This document shows, piece by piece, positions 12,761 through 21,294 of a stretch of 64,000 bases of DNA. How positions within the stretch are numbered: position 1 is the stretch's first letter; every line of letters starts with the position of its first letter. Source of the DNA: Cavia porcellus (Eukaryota > Chordata > Mammalia > Rodentia > Caviidae); contig NW_026947514.1 in assembly GCF_034190915.1 (NCBI RefSeq), positions 7,141,701-7,205,700 of the forward strand. The letters run 5' to 3'. Position numbers and translations under genes: made by a program. The notes below the pieces were generated by a model. That model ran no database searches and had not been told where the DNA came from. It saw only the letters and a list, made by a program, of their open reading frames with translations.

Positions 12761-13598
12761 GCTTCCGCGTCAAGGTCACAGCCACAGGTGCTCAGGCGCC
12801 CAGAGCAGGTGACCGCCTGCCCCTCTCCGGACCCCCGATCCCCGCTCTGTTGGGTGCCGCTGTCCCTGGGCATTTTGGTTTAAAATGAGTGACATACAAG
12901 CCCTGCTTGGATTTACAAATAGATGCACAAAATTGTAAACGCTTAAAAAATATGAGACTTTTTTTTTTTTAATGAGACCGTGCCAACAGACAGATCGAGT
13001 AGCAAAATAACCTTCTTCTACAAACGCTGGGATGGGATAAAATGGTGCGGCTGAGAGAGTAATTAAAGGATGTATAATAATTCAGTGCCAGTGGTGTCGT
13101 TCAGCAGATTCGGCCGGTGTGAGGAGGGCACAGGACAGCCTGTGACAGGCTCCCCCAGGCAGGCTCTGCCCCTGAGTGACACGGCCTGCAGTGTAAACGG
13201 AGGCTTTGGAGAACAGGAAGCCAGGAGCAAACTGCCTGGCCCATGTCCTCGGGCCTCTGGTGGGCGCTGGGAAAAACCTCAGCGGCCAGAATTCTGTGTG
13301 GTCATTTTCAAAATGGGTAAACTGAGGCTGCAGCAGTCACAGTCCCGCCAGAGCCTGACCCTCCTTCCCCAGACACTACACTGGGCACAATGCTCCACTG
13401 GTGACAGATATTGTCAGTTTCACACTGCACCTGAAAATAGGGGGGTCCAGAAAGCTGTGAGCACTGCGGGGAGCAGGATCCACTGTTAGGGCCTGGCAGA
13501 AATGGGGTGCTGTAGACTAGGCTGCCCTTTTGGCCCCTGCTGGAGGTCTGAATCATCCCTATAATGGGCCCATCATGAGAGCTGGGTGCAGGTGCTGT

Positions 13599-13643
<45 letters not shown>

Positions 13644-14504
13644 CTTGTCTATTTGTTTGTTTGGAATTTTTTTCTCCTGCTCTCAGGCAGTAGAACCCAC
13701 CTCCACCCCTTGAGCAATTTAAAAGTCACTTTTTGGAACCTTCGATTAAATGCTATAGATTGGGTTCTCATCTATTTCCTCTCTCTAAAAGCAGGAAAGC
13801 TGCAAAGCAGGGCTCCGATGGGAAGCGTCTTGGACTGAGAGGGGTAAGCAGGCAGGTGTGTGAGCTCCGCAGGCCAAAACCAAGCCACAGTCCTGGGTCC
13901 TGAAGGTTTTTTGTGCAGAGATTCGAGTTCACAGCTTGCTGCATGGAAGCCTCTTCACGTTCTTGGAGCCGAACTTAAATGCCTCTGAAATCTTGGCCCG
14001 CCATTATCCTGTAGCTGTTAATTAAGCTTTGAAAACTTTATATGGTGTTTATAGTGCACTGTGTGAATTGCAAAATAAATTAGAACCCCCAAAGAAGTTG
14101 AAGTTTTCAATAAATGGAGTAAAAGCCAGAGAGACGCTCTTCTTGCCTAAGAGACTCGTTCTGATTCTTTTTTTCGTATTTCTTTCTAAGAGGGGAAAAA
14201 TGGGCATTGGAGAAGAAAACTTTTGCTTCTTAAAAGCAAACTGTCCTGCCTAAGATTTCTTTGTTTTGAACCCACTTGCTTGATTAAGTTGAGTTATTCT
14301 GCACAGAGAAAGGAACACTGAAAGAAGAGGCCGTGCAGTATGAGAAGCATCTCTGTGCCACCGAAGAAATCAAAATTGCAAGAGCACCTTGATCATTCTC
14401 ACGGCTAAAAGGAACCACATAGAACAAGAGTACAATCTGGCTTAACCTGGGTCGTAAAGCGGATTCCGGGAATTTTACATTCGCTTTAGATTTTTTTTTC
14501 AATG
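12761..14504. other. unclassified DNA with MIR scrap and GT repeat
   Basis: There is a weak minus-strand MIR scrap near 13295-13345 (ttttcaaaatgggtaaactg) and a GT microsatellite, described separately. From about 13980 to 14500 the sequence is AT-rich and unique-looking. ERV-A is inserted at its right edge, just after a T10 run. Confidence 0.4.
13600..13642. repeat. (GT)n microsatellite
   Basis: Forty-three bases of uninterrupted GT repeat. Confidence 0.97.
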
Positions 14505-14510
14505 AACCTG
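14505..14510 (+). repeat. ERV-A target-site duplication, left
   Basis: AACCTG directly precedes the 5' LTR and is repeated exactly after the 3' LTR. A 6-bp duplication is normal for betaretroviral and IAP-type integrases. Confidence 0.95.
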
Positions 14511-14673
14511 TGTCGGGAGCCGAGCCAGAGGACCTGCCTAAGCAGATGGGGCCTGTAGGAAAGAGCGAAGCCTTCAGTAGATTACCCCTCCCATCGAATG
14601 ATGCCAAGATGGCGCCCGTTTCCTACTTCCGTATTCTTACCCACAGCTTCTGCCTAGCTACAGCTGATGTCCC

Positions 14674-14728
14674 CCAATCAGACTTTGCCACGCCTTGTTA
14701 CCCTATAGGACAGGACTATAGATATAAG
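14674..14728 (+). promoter_or_regulatory. ERV-A LTR core promoter (CCAAT and TATA boxes)
   Basis: CCAAT at 14674-14678 is followed 45 bases later by TATAAG at 14723-14728. The same pair is in the 3' LTR at 21458-21462 and 21507-21512. This spacing suits an RNA polymerase II start near 14753. Confidence 0.75.
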
Positions 14729-14869
14729 GACAGAGCAGGAGGTAGAGAAGAAGAGAAGACACGCAGACCATAGAGAGTGGAGGACTACGCGGGGTTACTC
14801 AACAGAGAGAGCCCCACTGGAGAGTCCGATCAGGGAGGAACGTTCCGGGGACGACCTGTGTGGAGAGTC

Positions 14870-14875
14870 AATAAA
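14870..14875 (+). terminator. ERV-A LTR poly(A) signal (5' copy)
   Basis: AATAAA is followed about 19 bases on by a CA cleavage site and then a TGGTGTGTCGTGTG-like GU-rich element. The 3' LTR copy, which would be the one used, is at 21654-21659. Confidence 0.85.
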
Positions 14876-14959
14876 GGCGACCTCTGTCTCTGCATTCTGG
14901 TGTGTCGTGTGAGTCAGTTCCCCTGCCGGTCGGGGGTTCAGAGGCCGCGCGGCGCATTC

Positions 14960-14977
14960 TGGGGGCCCGTACGGGAA
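14960..14977 (+). other. ERV-A primer binding site (unusual tRNA)
   Basis: It starts with TGG three bases after the LTR end, as expected for pairing to a tRNA CCA tail. The 18-mer reads TGGGGGCCCGTACGGGAA. It is not the Lys or Phe site usual for betaretroviruses and IAPs. From memory it best fits isoleucine tRNA (16 of 18), with proline next (15 of 18). The tRNA assignment is uncertain; the position is secure. Confidence 0.7.
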
Positions 14978-15176
14978 CTGATCACCCCCGTACTGCAGAG
15001 ACAGACCGCTTTTGGCTTACCACGCGGCAGAGGTCGTCGGCCAGGTAAGTTGGGAGTACGCCTGGGCCCTGGGTGGCGCGCACCTACAGGGCAAGTTTCT
15101 TAACTCCCCTGGTGTACATACGCCAGGTATCGAGGTGAGCAGATCTTAGCCACCCGAGGGTATCTTTTGATAGAAT
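14978..15176 (+). other. ERV-A 5' leader with splice donor
   Basis: This is untranslated leader between the primer site and the gag start. It contains a consensus splice donor, CCAG then GTAAGT, with the cut after 15044, suitable for making a spliced env-type message. Packaging and dimerisation signals are expected in this interval but I did not resolve specific stem-loops. Confidence 0.65.
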
Positions 15177-17018
15177 ATGGGCCAATTACCGAGCAAAGAG
15201 GCTGGGGATTTAGCCAAGGCCCTTAAGAGACTGTTAAAAGCAAAAGATCTTGGGGTAAGTCGTGCCACTCTCGAGCTGTTTATTGCCGAGATTGACCGGA
15301 TAGCCCCGTGGTTCCTACCCACGGGACATTTGACTTTGCCTTCATGGGAGAGGTTGGGGGGGGATCTGGCCTCTGCCGAGCTCGGCGGGGACTTGTCCCC
15401 TTCCGTTCGCCCCTTGTGGGAGATGATACATACCTGCTTAGAGGAGGAAAACGAGGGTTTCCCGCCCGCTGTCCATGGTGCAGGTATCAAAGAGGTGAGA
15501 GAAGCCTTCGAACGGGCGAAAGCTGAAAACTCTAGGGAAGGTTCCCTTCGGGAGGAAGACCCCAGGGGGGAGGAATCGGACTCGTCTGATTCCTATTATG
15601 AAGAAGCACAGTCCAGGAAAAGCATCTACGGGGGTCTCCGACGCGAGCTCCGCGCCATCTCAATGGGGGACGCGGAGGGAGAAAAACCCTCTGCTGACCC
15701 CTGCTGGCGACAGGAGAAATTACCTTCGGCCCCACCTTGGGACCCATTTCCGGAGGCGGTGCGCCGTGAGGAACTGTGCCACCAGGGGGCGCAGAGTGAG
15801 GTTAGGAGACTGGCGGCTACTATCGGTCCCCGCCCATCGCCACCGTCCTATGCTGAGCCGCCTCGGGGTTCAAGATACTTCTATGGCTCGCTCTGGCGCT
15901 CTAAATGGTGGGCGGGACCAAGGATGCCGGAACCAGGGATAGACGTGGGCCCCTATGGAGTGTACCCCATACAAGTTGCCCCAGGCCAGGGTAGGAATGT
16001 GTGGGAGCCTTTTGACCTTAAGCAGATAAAAGAGTTGAAAAGCGCGGTCACGACTTTTGGCCCCGAAGCTCCATACACGGTGGCAATACTAGAAAATCTC
16101 TGCTCTATTCCCCTTACGCCTGGGGATTGGGCCCAATTGGCTAAGGCCTGCCTTCCAGCTGGCAGCTATCTGGATTGGAGGGCTTGGTATGCTGAGTACG
16201 CAGCAGAACAGGCAGAGAGGAATGCTGCCGGGGGTCATAGGGGATGGAGCAGAGACATGTTAACGGGGGAGGGGCGATATGCTGAAGATCAAACGCAGTA
16301 CCCCAGTGCAGTCTACGAGCAGATCAATACTATTGGAATGCGAGCCTGGAAACAGGTAAGCGGCTCTGGGACCGCATCCGCATGCCTCTCTAAGGTAGTT
16401 CAAGGCACCGCAGAACCATTTGTAGATTTTGTGGCTAGAATGCAAGATGCAGCAGAAAAGATTTTCCCTAGTAAGGAGACAGCTCTACCACTGGTCAAGC
16501 AACTGATTTTCGAACAATGTACTAAAGAATGCAGGGCAGCAATCGCACCACATAAGAACAAGGACTTAAACACCTGGATAAGAATTTGCAGGGAGATAGG
16601 GGGCCCCCTTTCCAACGCAGGTGTGGCCGCCCTGCTCGCAGCGGCTACCAATAACAAAATAAAGGCCAGAGAGAGGCCCCAAGGAGGCGCCTGCTTCACT
16701 TGCGGAAAGCTAGGGCATCTGAAGCGTGAGTGCCCCCAAAGGAATCGCTCCGGCGGATCCGTCCAAGGGGGAGGGGAGATTTGCAGGCGCTGCCGGAAAG
16801 GAGCTCACCGTGCTGAGGACTGTCGTTCCATCTTTGATAGTGACGGAAACCGCTTGAGTGGCAGACAGCTATCAGAGACAAAAAACGGCCAGAGGGGGCC
16901 CCTCCAAGGAGTGGGCCCCCGGACCCTGAGAATGTCCCCTCGAGACAGCCAAACCTCACAAGAGCCACGCTCGGCTCGGGAGGACTGGACCTCTGTGCCA
17001 CCACCAGACTTATACTAA
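15177..17018 (+). CDS. gag: Gag polyprotein (ERV-A), intact
   Basis: A 613-residue open frame encoding the structural precursor that assembles the particle. It begins MGQ, a signal for N-terminal myristoylation and membrane targeting. A matrix-like domain fills roughly residues 1-110, followed by an acidic Ser/Glu-rich linker (about 120-145). A PPSY late-domain motif at 222-225 would recruit NEDD4-type ligases for budding. Capsid follows, with a major homology region at about 408-430 (QG..EPF.DFV.R). Nucleocapsid carries two CX2CX4HX4C zinc knuckles: C506-C509-H514-C519 and C536-C539-H544-C549. The frame ends at TAA 17016-17018. A slippery A_AAA_AAC at 16880-16886 lies upstream of that stop and moves some ribosomes into the pro frame. 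No internal stop or frameshift is seen, which is remarkable for an endogenous copy. Confidence 0.95.
   Translation: MGQLPSKEAGDLAKALKRLLKAKDLGVSRATLELFIAEIDRIAPWFLPTGHLTLPSWERLGGDLASAELGGDLSPSVRPLWEMIHTCLEEENEGFPPAVHGAGIKEVREAFERAKAENSREGSLREEDPRGEESDSSDSYYEEAQSRKSIYGGLRRELRAISMGDAEGEKPSADPCWRQEKLPSAPPWDPFPEAVRREELCHQGAQSEVRRLAATIGPRPSPPSYAEPPRGSRYFYGSLWRSKWWAGPRMPEPGIDVGPYGVYPIQVAPGQGRNVWEPFDLKQIKELKSAVTTFGPEAPYTVAILENLCSIPLTPGDWAQLAKACLPAGSYLDWRAWYAEYAAEQAERNAAGGHRGWSRDMLTGEGRYAEDQTQYPSAVYEQINTIGMRAWKQVSGSGTASACLSKVVQGTAEPFVDFVARMQDAAEKIFPSKETALPLVKQLIFEQCTKECRAAIAPHKNKDLNTWIRICREIGGPLSNAGVAALLAAATNNKIKARERPQGGACFTCGKLGHLKRECPQRNRSGGSVQGGGEICRRCRKGAHRAEDCRSIFDSDGNRLSGRQLSETKNGQRGPLQGVGPRTLRMSPRDSQTSQEPRSAREDWTSVPPPDLY
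16880..16930 (+). promoter_or_regulatory. gag-pro -1 ribosomal frameshift signal
   Basis: The heptamer A_AAA_AAC occupies 16880-16886 in the correct gag phase (X_XXY_YYZ). About 8 bases downstream, a G-rich arm at 16894-16900 can pair with a GGGCCCCC arm near 16913-16920, with CTCC/GGAG pairing inside. This gives a stable stem of the kind that stalls ribosomes. The -1 frame is open from here to 17785. Confidence 0.85.
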
Positions 17019-17785
17019 TGCCTGAATTGGGTACCCAAATCGTAGAAACCCCGTGTTGTGGACCGCTGCCTGAGGGGACAGTTGGACTGGTGTTGGGTAG
17101 AGCTTCAGCTGCCCTGCAAGGTCTCATTGTTGTCCCCGGAGTCATTGATTCTGACTACACAGGCCGCATAAAAATTCTGGTCCGATCCCCTAACGGAACT
17201 CTGGTCATTAACGAGGGAGATAAGATAGCGCAGCTTTTGTTGCTCCCCAGCCTTCACGGAAAATTCCCCTCTCAGCAGAGGATCAGGGGCGGTAGGGGAC
17301 CAGGCGCGGGGTCGGGGATTTTCGAAGGGCTGCATTTGACACTTGACAAAAGACCCATGTTATCATTGAGAATAAATGGGAGAAAAATTACAGGGCTTTT
17401 GGACACTGGGGCCGATCGGTCTATCATCTCTAAGAAGGACTGGCCCTCTAGTTGGCCCACAAATACAGCAGACAACACACTTCAAGGGTTAGGGATGGTG
17501 ACAGCTCCTCAGGTTAGCGCCATAACCCTGCCTTGGTGTGATGAGGAAGGCCACCAGGGTCATTTCCAGCCTTTTGTCCTACAACTGCCAGTGTCTCTGT
17601 GGGGGAGAGACATCCTTACCCAGATGGACGTCACCCTTACATCCAATTGTTCTCCTCAGGCCAAGGGCATGCTTAAGAATCAAGGGTATATCCCCGGCAA
17701 GGGCTTGGGCTCTGCCCTACAGGGCCAGACTTCCCCTGTACCTATGGAGAAGAAGGAAGGCAGACATGGCCTGGGTTTTTTCTAG
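16886..17785 (+). CDS. pro: dUTPase-protease (pro frame, ERV-A), intact
   Basis: The frame is reached by -1 shifting from gag and is open from 16886 to the TAG at 17783-17785. Its first ATG, at 17018, is probably not a real start. The first third is a dUTPase, which removes dUTP: a GGLDLC motif near 16977-16996, a GRAS motif near 17096, a GVIDSDYTG motif near 17141 and an EGDKIAQLL motif near 17213. The aspartic protease follows with the active-site LDTGAD (catalytic Asp codon 17402-17404). A glycine-rich G-patch (GYIPGKGLG) lies near 17688. This order, dUTPase then protease then G-patch in one frame, is typical of betaretroviruses. The second shift site sits just before the stop. Confidence 0.93.
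   Translation, partial: RPEGAPPRSGPPDPENVPSRQPNLTRATLGSGGLDLCATTRLILMPELGTQIVETPCCGPLPEGTVGLVLGRASAALQGLIVVPGVIDSDYTGRIKILVRSPNGTLVINEGDKIAQLLLLPSLHGKFPSQQRIRGGRGPGAGSGIFEGLHLTLDKRPMLSLRINGRKITGLLDTGADRSIISKKDWPSSWPTNTADNTLQGLGMVTAPQVSAITLPWCDEEGHQGHFQPFVLQLPVSLWGRDILTQMDVTLTSNCSPQAKGMLKNQGYIPGKGLGSALQGQTSPVPMEKKEGRHGLGFF
17776..17782 (+). promoter_or_regulatory. pro-pol -1 ribosomal frameshift site
   Basis: T_TTT_TTC lies in correct pro phase and ends exactly where the pro stop TAG (17783-17785) begins. The -1 frame is open onward to 20403. I did not identify a clear downstream pseudoknot. Confidence 0.75.
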
Positions 17786-20403
17786 GGGCCACTGAAGAAG
17801 TTCTCCTACCCACCCCGATTAAAATCACTTGGAAGTCCCCAAGTCCAGTTTGGGTACCTCAGTGGCCCCTGCCCAAGGAGAAGCTCTCAGCACTAACGGA
17901 AATAATAAAAACCCAGCTTCAAGCTGGACACTTAAAGCCGTCGACTTCCCCATGGAATACCCCCATTTTTGTCATCAGGAAGAAATCAGGCAGATGGAGG
18001 CTGCTCCATGATTTGAGAGCGATCAATGCGCAGATGCAACCCTTAGGGGCAGTTCAAAGGGGGCTACCGGCACTCTCAGCGATCCCAAGACATTGGTCAG
18101 TTTATGTCATAGACCTTAAGGATTGTTTTTTCTCTATTCCCCTGCATCCGGAAGACACCCATCGATTTGCCTTCACCCTGCCCACGGTTAACCAGGAGAG
18201 CCCTGATCTTAGATACGAATGGGTGGTCCTACCTCAGGGTATGGCCAACAGTCCCTCTATGTGTCAAATCTATTTGGATTCCTTGCTGACCCCTATACGA
18301 AAAGCCTTCCCCAAGATTAGATGCGTTCATTATATGGATGACCTGCTTATCAGTGCAAAGGAAACAAAAATGTTAGAAGATATGTTAGGCCAACTGGTCA
18401 AGGCCCTGAGAAAGGCTAACTTGAACATTGCCCCTGACAAGATTCAAGGGGGAGAAGTGGTGACCTACTTGGGTGCCAAACTCTCCTCTACTCTGGTTTC
18501 TCCGCAGAAGGTAACCATCAGAACGGATAATCTCACCACTTTAAATGACATGCAGAAGTTATTAGGAGATATAAACTGGGTCAGACCTTACTTACATGTC
18601 TCCAATTCTGACTTAAAGCCTCTGTTTGATCTCTTGAAGGGGGACCCGGACATTGCCTCCCCCCGAGAGTTCACCCCAGAGGCCAGGGTTGCCTTAGAGA
18701 GGGTTGAAAAGGCCATAAGTAGAGCTACTTTACAGAGGATTGACCCAGGACAGCCTTTCGAAATCTGCTTGCTGCAGACCAGATGTCAGCCCACGGCGGT
18801 GATTTGGCAAAAGGGACCACTCCTGTGGGTGCACCCTAAGGTCTCACCTGCCAAGGTCATTGAACACTACCCGGAATCAGTTGCTTCTCTGGCATTGGAG
18901 GCGCACAGTAGAGCGATCCAACATCTTGGTTCCCTGCCTTATGCCATTCGGGTGCCCTATACTGCTTCTCAGATAAAGACCCTGACCGCCTGCCTGGATA
19001 CTTGGGCCATCTTGAGATGCGTGTTCCCCGGGGATATAGATAATCAATTTCCTAAGGACCCCATACTACAGTTTGTTACTCAACATCCGGTGATATTCCC
19101 AAAGATCACCGCCTCCGCACCTCTTGCTCATGCAACAACTATCTATACTGATGGGTCGAAAACCGGGATAGGGGCCTATGTAGTCTCAGGCAAGTCTCCG
19201 GTTACCATACAGTTTGAACCAGATCAACCACAGGTGGTAGAGTTGTTGATTGTACAAACAGTTCTCCAAAAATTCTCAGAGGCCCTCAATATTGTTTCTG
19301 ATTCGAAATACGTTGTTAATGCCCTACAGGTCCTGGAGACTGCAGGCCCAATCAAGCCAACCTCTAAAGTAACAAACTTGTTCTTATCTATCCAGGCATT
19401 GCTCACGAGTAGACACCATAAAGTGTTTATCACTCATATAAGAGCACATACGCACCTACCGGGGCCCATGGTGCAGAGCAATGCGGCCGCAGATGCGGCT
19501 ACTCGCCCGCTATGGATTCTCAATATACTGTCCCCACTGGAACAAGCCCGTCAATTTCATGACAAATTTCATGTTAATGCCAGGACTCTTGCCAATACAT
19601 TCCATATCCCCAGAGCAGATGCACGCGACATTGTGCGACTCTGTGGCTCATGTGACACCCATTCGCCTGTAGTGTCAGTCGGAGTTAACCCTAGGGGGTT
19701 GACCCCCGGCGACATTTGGCAGATGGATGTCACTCATGTGGCAGAGTTTGGTTCTCTAAAGTATGTTCATGTCTCCATAGACACCTGCTCTCATATAATC
19801 TTTGCGTCAGCGGAAACAGGGGAAAAGGTGTCTAATGTGATTAACCACTGCCTGGCAGCATGGGCAGCCTGGGGAAAACCCAGACATCTCAAAACAGACA
19901 ATGGCCCAGCATACACTGGGAAATCTTTTGCAAAATTTTGTGAAACCATGCAAGTCCAGTTAAAACATGGAATCCCCTATAACCCACAAGGACAGGGCAT
20001 CATTGAGAGAGCCCATAAAACCCTCAAAAACATCTTAACAAAACAAAAAGGGGGAATAGGCCACAGCCTGACCCCAAAAGCAAGACTATCCATGGCACTG
20101 TTTACATATAATTTTTTGAATCAAAACTGCAATGATCGCTCCCCGGCGATGGAGCATTGTAGCCCTTCTCCCGCCAACAAAGGATGGGTAAAGTGGAAGG
20201 ATGTCCTAACGGGACAGTGGATGGGCCCGGATCCAGTGGTCAGCTGGAACCGAGGCGCGGTTTGTGTGTCCCCACAGGAAAAGGAACCACTGTGGGTACC
20301 GGAGCGATTGATAAGAAAGACTCCAAGCCCCACAAAGGAAGAAAAAGGAGAAGGGGACCATAATGCTAAGGACCAACTTGACAACGCAGAAGGAGAACAA
20401 TGA
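17782..20403 (+). CDS. pol: Pol: reverse transcriptase, RNase H, integrase (ERV-A), intact
   Basis: An 873-residue open frame entered by -1 shift from pro; the first internal ATG (18013) lies inside RT and is unlikely to be used. Residues are counted from 17782. RT copies the RNA genome: the catalytic Asp of motif A is D111 (VIDLKD), and the YMDD box is residues 184-187 (18331-18342). RNase H keeps all four acidic residues: D457 (YTDGS), E487, D507 (SDSKY) and D571. Integrase has an HHCC zinc finger, H593-X3-H597-X23-C621-X2-C624, and a complete DD35E triad: D649, D706 and E742. The C-terminal GPDPV...W segment fits the integrase C-terminal domain. The frame ends at TGA 20401-20403 and overlaps the env start by 41 bases. 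Every catalytic residue I can check is present. Confidence 0.95.
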   Translation, partial: LGATEEVLLPTPIKITWKSPSPVWVPQWPLPKEKLSALTEIIKTQLQAGHLKPSTSPWNTPIFVIRKKSGRWRLLHDLRAINAQMQPLGAVQRGLPALSAIPRHWSVYVIDLKDCFFSIPLHPEDTHRFAFTLPTVNQESPDLRYEWVVLPQGMANSPSMCQIYLDSLLTPIRKAFPKIRCVHYMDDLLISAKETKMLEDMLGQLVKALRKANLNIAPDKIQGGEVVTYLGAKLSSTLVSPQKVTIRTDNLTTLNDMQKLLGDINWVRPYLHVSNSDLKPLFDLLKGDPDIASPREFTPEARVALERVEKAISRATLQRIDPGQPFEICLLQTRCQPTAVIWQKGPLLWVHPKVSPAKVIEHYPESVASLALEAHSRAIQHLGSLPYAIRVPYTASQIKTLTACLDTWAILRCVFPGDIDNQFPKDPILQFVTQHPVIFPKITASAPLAHATTIYTDGSKTGIGAYVVSGKSPVTIQFEPDQPQVVELLIVQTVLQKFSEALNIVSDSKYVVNALQVLETAGPIKPTSKVTNLFLSIQALLTSRHHKVFITHIRAHTHLPGPMVQSNAAADAATRPLWILNILSPLEQARQFHDKFHVNARTLANTFHIPRADARDIVRLCGSCDTHSPVVSVGVNPRGLTPGDIWQMDVTHVAEFGSLKYVHVSIDTCSHIIFASAETGEKVSNVINHCLAAWAAWGKPRHLKTDNGPAYTGKSFAKFCETMQVQLKHGIPYNPQGQGIIERAHKTLKNILTKQKGGIGHSLTPKARLSMALFTYNFLNQNCNDRSPAMEHCSPSPANKGWVKWKDVLTGQWMGPDPVVSWNRGAVCVSPQEKEPLWVPERLIRKTPSPTKEEKGEGDHNAKDQLDNAEGEQ

Positions 20404-20674
20404 CACCCTAGCTGAGGCACCGAACCACCTACTGCTGGGTGTGGTAATGTATACTCTGGTATTCCTCTTTGGGGTCTGCCTGGGACGGAGCGCCTTCTTG
20501 TTTGCTCATGCACCGCGCCCTGTCAACTGGCATAAAATATGCCTGGCGGTACTACTGCTGATTAACGGTGCTTATGCTGAAATAGTATGGGGGGCTACAT
20601 CCCCCAGCCCTGTCCATTGTTTCAGTTACATCTCCAACCCTCCCGCAAACCTATGCCCACAACTGTACAGCTAG
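20363..20674 (+). pseudogene. env: Env N-terminal remnant (ERV-A)
   Basis: An open frame of 103 codons starts inside the end of pol, as betaretroviral env genes do. It encodes a first hydrophobic stretch at about residues 24-48 and then a signal-peptide-like segment (about 57-72) ending in GAYA, a plausible signal-peptidase site. Only about 30 residues of surface-type sequence follow before TAG at 20672-20674. A complete Env is normally 550-700 residues, so nearly all of SU and all of TM are missing. It may be translated as a short peptide from a spliced message, but no function is implied. Confidence 0.7.
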
Positions 20675-20675
20675 A

Positions 20676-20882
20676 TTGCCATGCCTTCCTGATGCCCCGA
20701 TTACTTCCCATGAGTTCAATATCACTGTGCCCCTCTCTAATGATATGGTGGTTTTCTCCACCTTTAAGCCCCCAAATGCTTCCTCGCTGCCCAACTGGAT
20801 CATGTTTACTGAGGAAGGCATCAGTTGGGGACCGAGAAAGACAGGTGCCTCTGGATGGCATCCTTCTTCCCCGAGGAGATGA
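20676..20882 (+). pseudogene. env: Env surface-subunit scrap, shifted frame (ERV-A)
   Basis: A 68-codon open stretch in another frame follows the env remnant. It has two N-glycosylation sequons (NIT and NAS) and a composition like an Env ectodomain. It most likely continues the original surface subunit after a frame break, with the remainder deleted. Assignment rests on position and composition, not on a recognised family motif. Confidence 0.4.
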
Positions 20883-20884
20883 GT

Positions 20885-20945
20885 GATGGAGTCAATGACG
20901 GGTAAGGCGGGAGGGGCTCTCCCGACCAACCTAAGACAGACCCCA
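20885..20945 (+). promoter_or_regulatory. CTE-like RNA export hairpin (half element, ERV-A)
   Basis: ACGGGTAAG at 20898-20906 and CCTAAGACAG at 20930-20939 flank a GGGAG/CTCCC stem. These are, as I recall, the two strands of the internal loop in the constitutive transport element of D-type retroviruses, which binds host NXF1/TAP to export unspliced RNA. D-type CTEs carry two such loops; I find one here. Its location between env and 3' LTR matches the D-type position. Confidence 0.65.
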
Positions 20946-21276
20946 CTCTATTAGGGTCCTCTCATGGAGCTAAGTTGTTGGCATTGAGATGCGAGACCAA
21001 GGGTACTGCAGTGCCACCCGCCCCAAAGCTGGGGGGAAGGCAGGAATGAATGTCTATATGCATCCAGGTTCGGTTCACAAAAGCCTGGCCCTGCGAAAAA
21101 ATGAACCACTCACCTCAAGCATGGTCCTAGCGCGAGGATATGCATCGAAATGAGGTGATGCACAGCGGGGTATAGACCTCTACATTCTCTCATGCCGTGG
21201 CCTACAAAGTAGGCCCACTCCCAGGTATCTAACAACATCATACCTTGGAGGGACCCTTAGATCCACCGCCTTTAAT
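20946..21276 (+). other. ERV-A non-coding 3' region
   Basis: About 330 bases between the export-type hairpin and the polypurine tract. No long open frame is present and no Env transmembrane motif is recognisable. It is the residue of the env deletion or a non-coding 3' region. Confidence 0.5.
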
Positions 21277-21294
21277 AAAGAAAAAAGGGGGAGA
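21277..21294 (+). other. ERV-A polypurine tract
   Basis: An 18-base purine run (AAAG, A-run, GGGGGAGA) abuts the 3' LTR. It is the RNase H-resistant primer for plus-strand DNA synthesis. Confidence 0.92.

Larger units (their letters stand above)
14511..14956 (+). repeat. ERV-A 5' LTR
   Basis: It runs from TGTCGG to GCGCA (TG...CA ends), 446 bp. U3 carries a YY1-like AAGATGGCG at 14606-14614, a CCAAT box at 14674-14678 and a TATAAG box at 14723-14728. By spacing, transcription would start near 14753. R contains the poly(A) signal AATAAA at 14870-14875, a likely cleavage CA near 14893-14894 and a GT-rich downstream element. U5 then runs to 14956. It appears identical to the 3' copy. Confidence 0.95.

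Noticed and set aside
12033..12785. 250-codon minus-strand open frame in the CpG island
   Set aside because: High GC content makes stops rare in every frame here; equally long frames overlap on both strands, poly-G runs interrupt, and no domain is recognisable.
14510..14773. 87-codon frame present twice, in both ERV-A LTRs
   Set aside because: It duplicates because it lies in the LTR; it crosses the TATA box region and has no protein motif.
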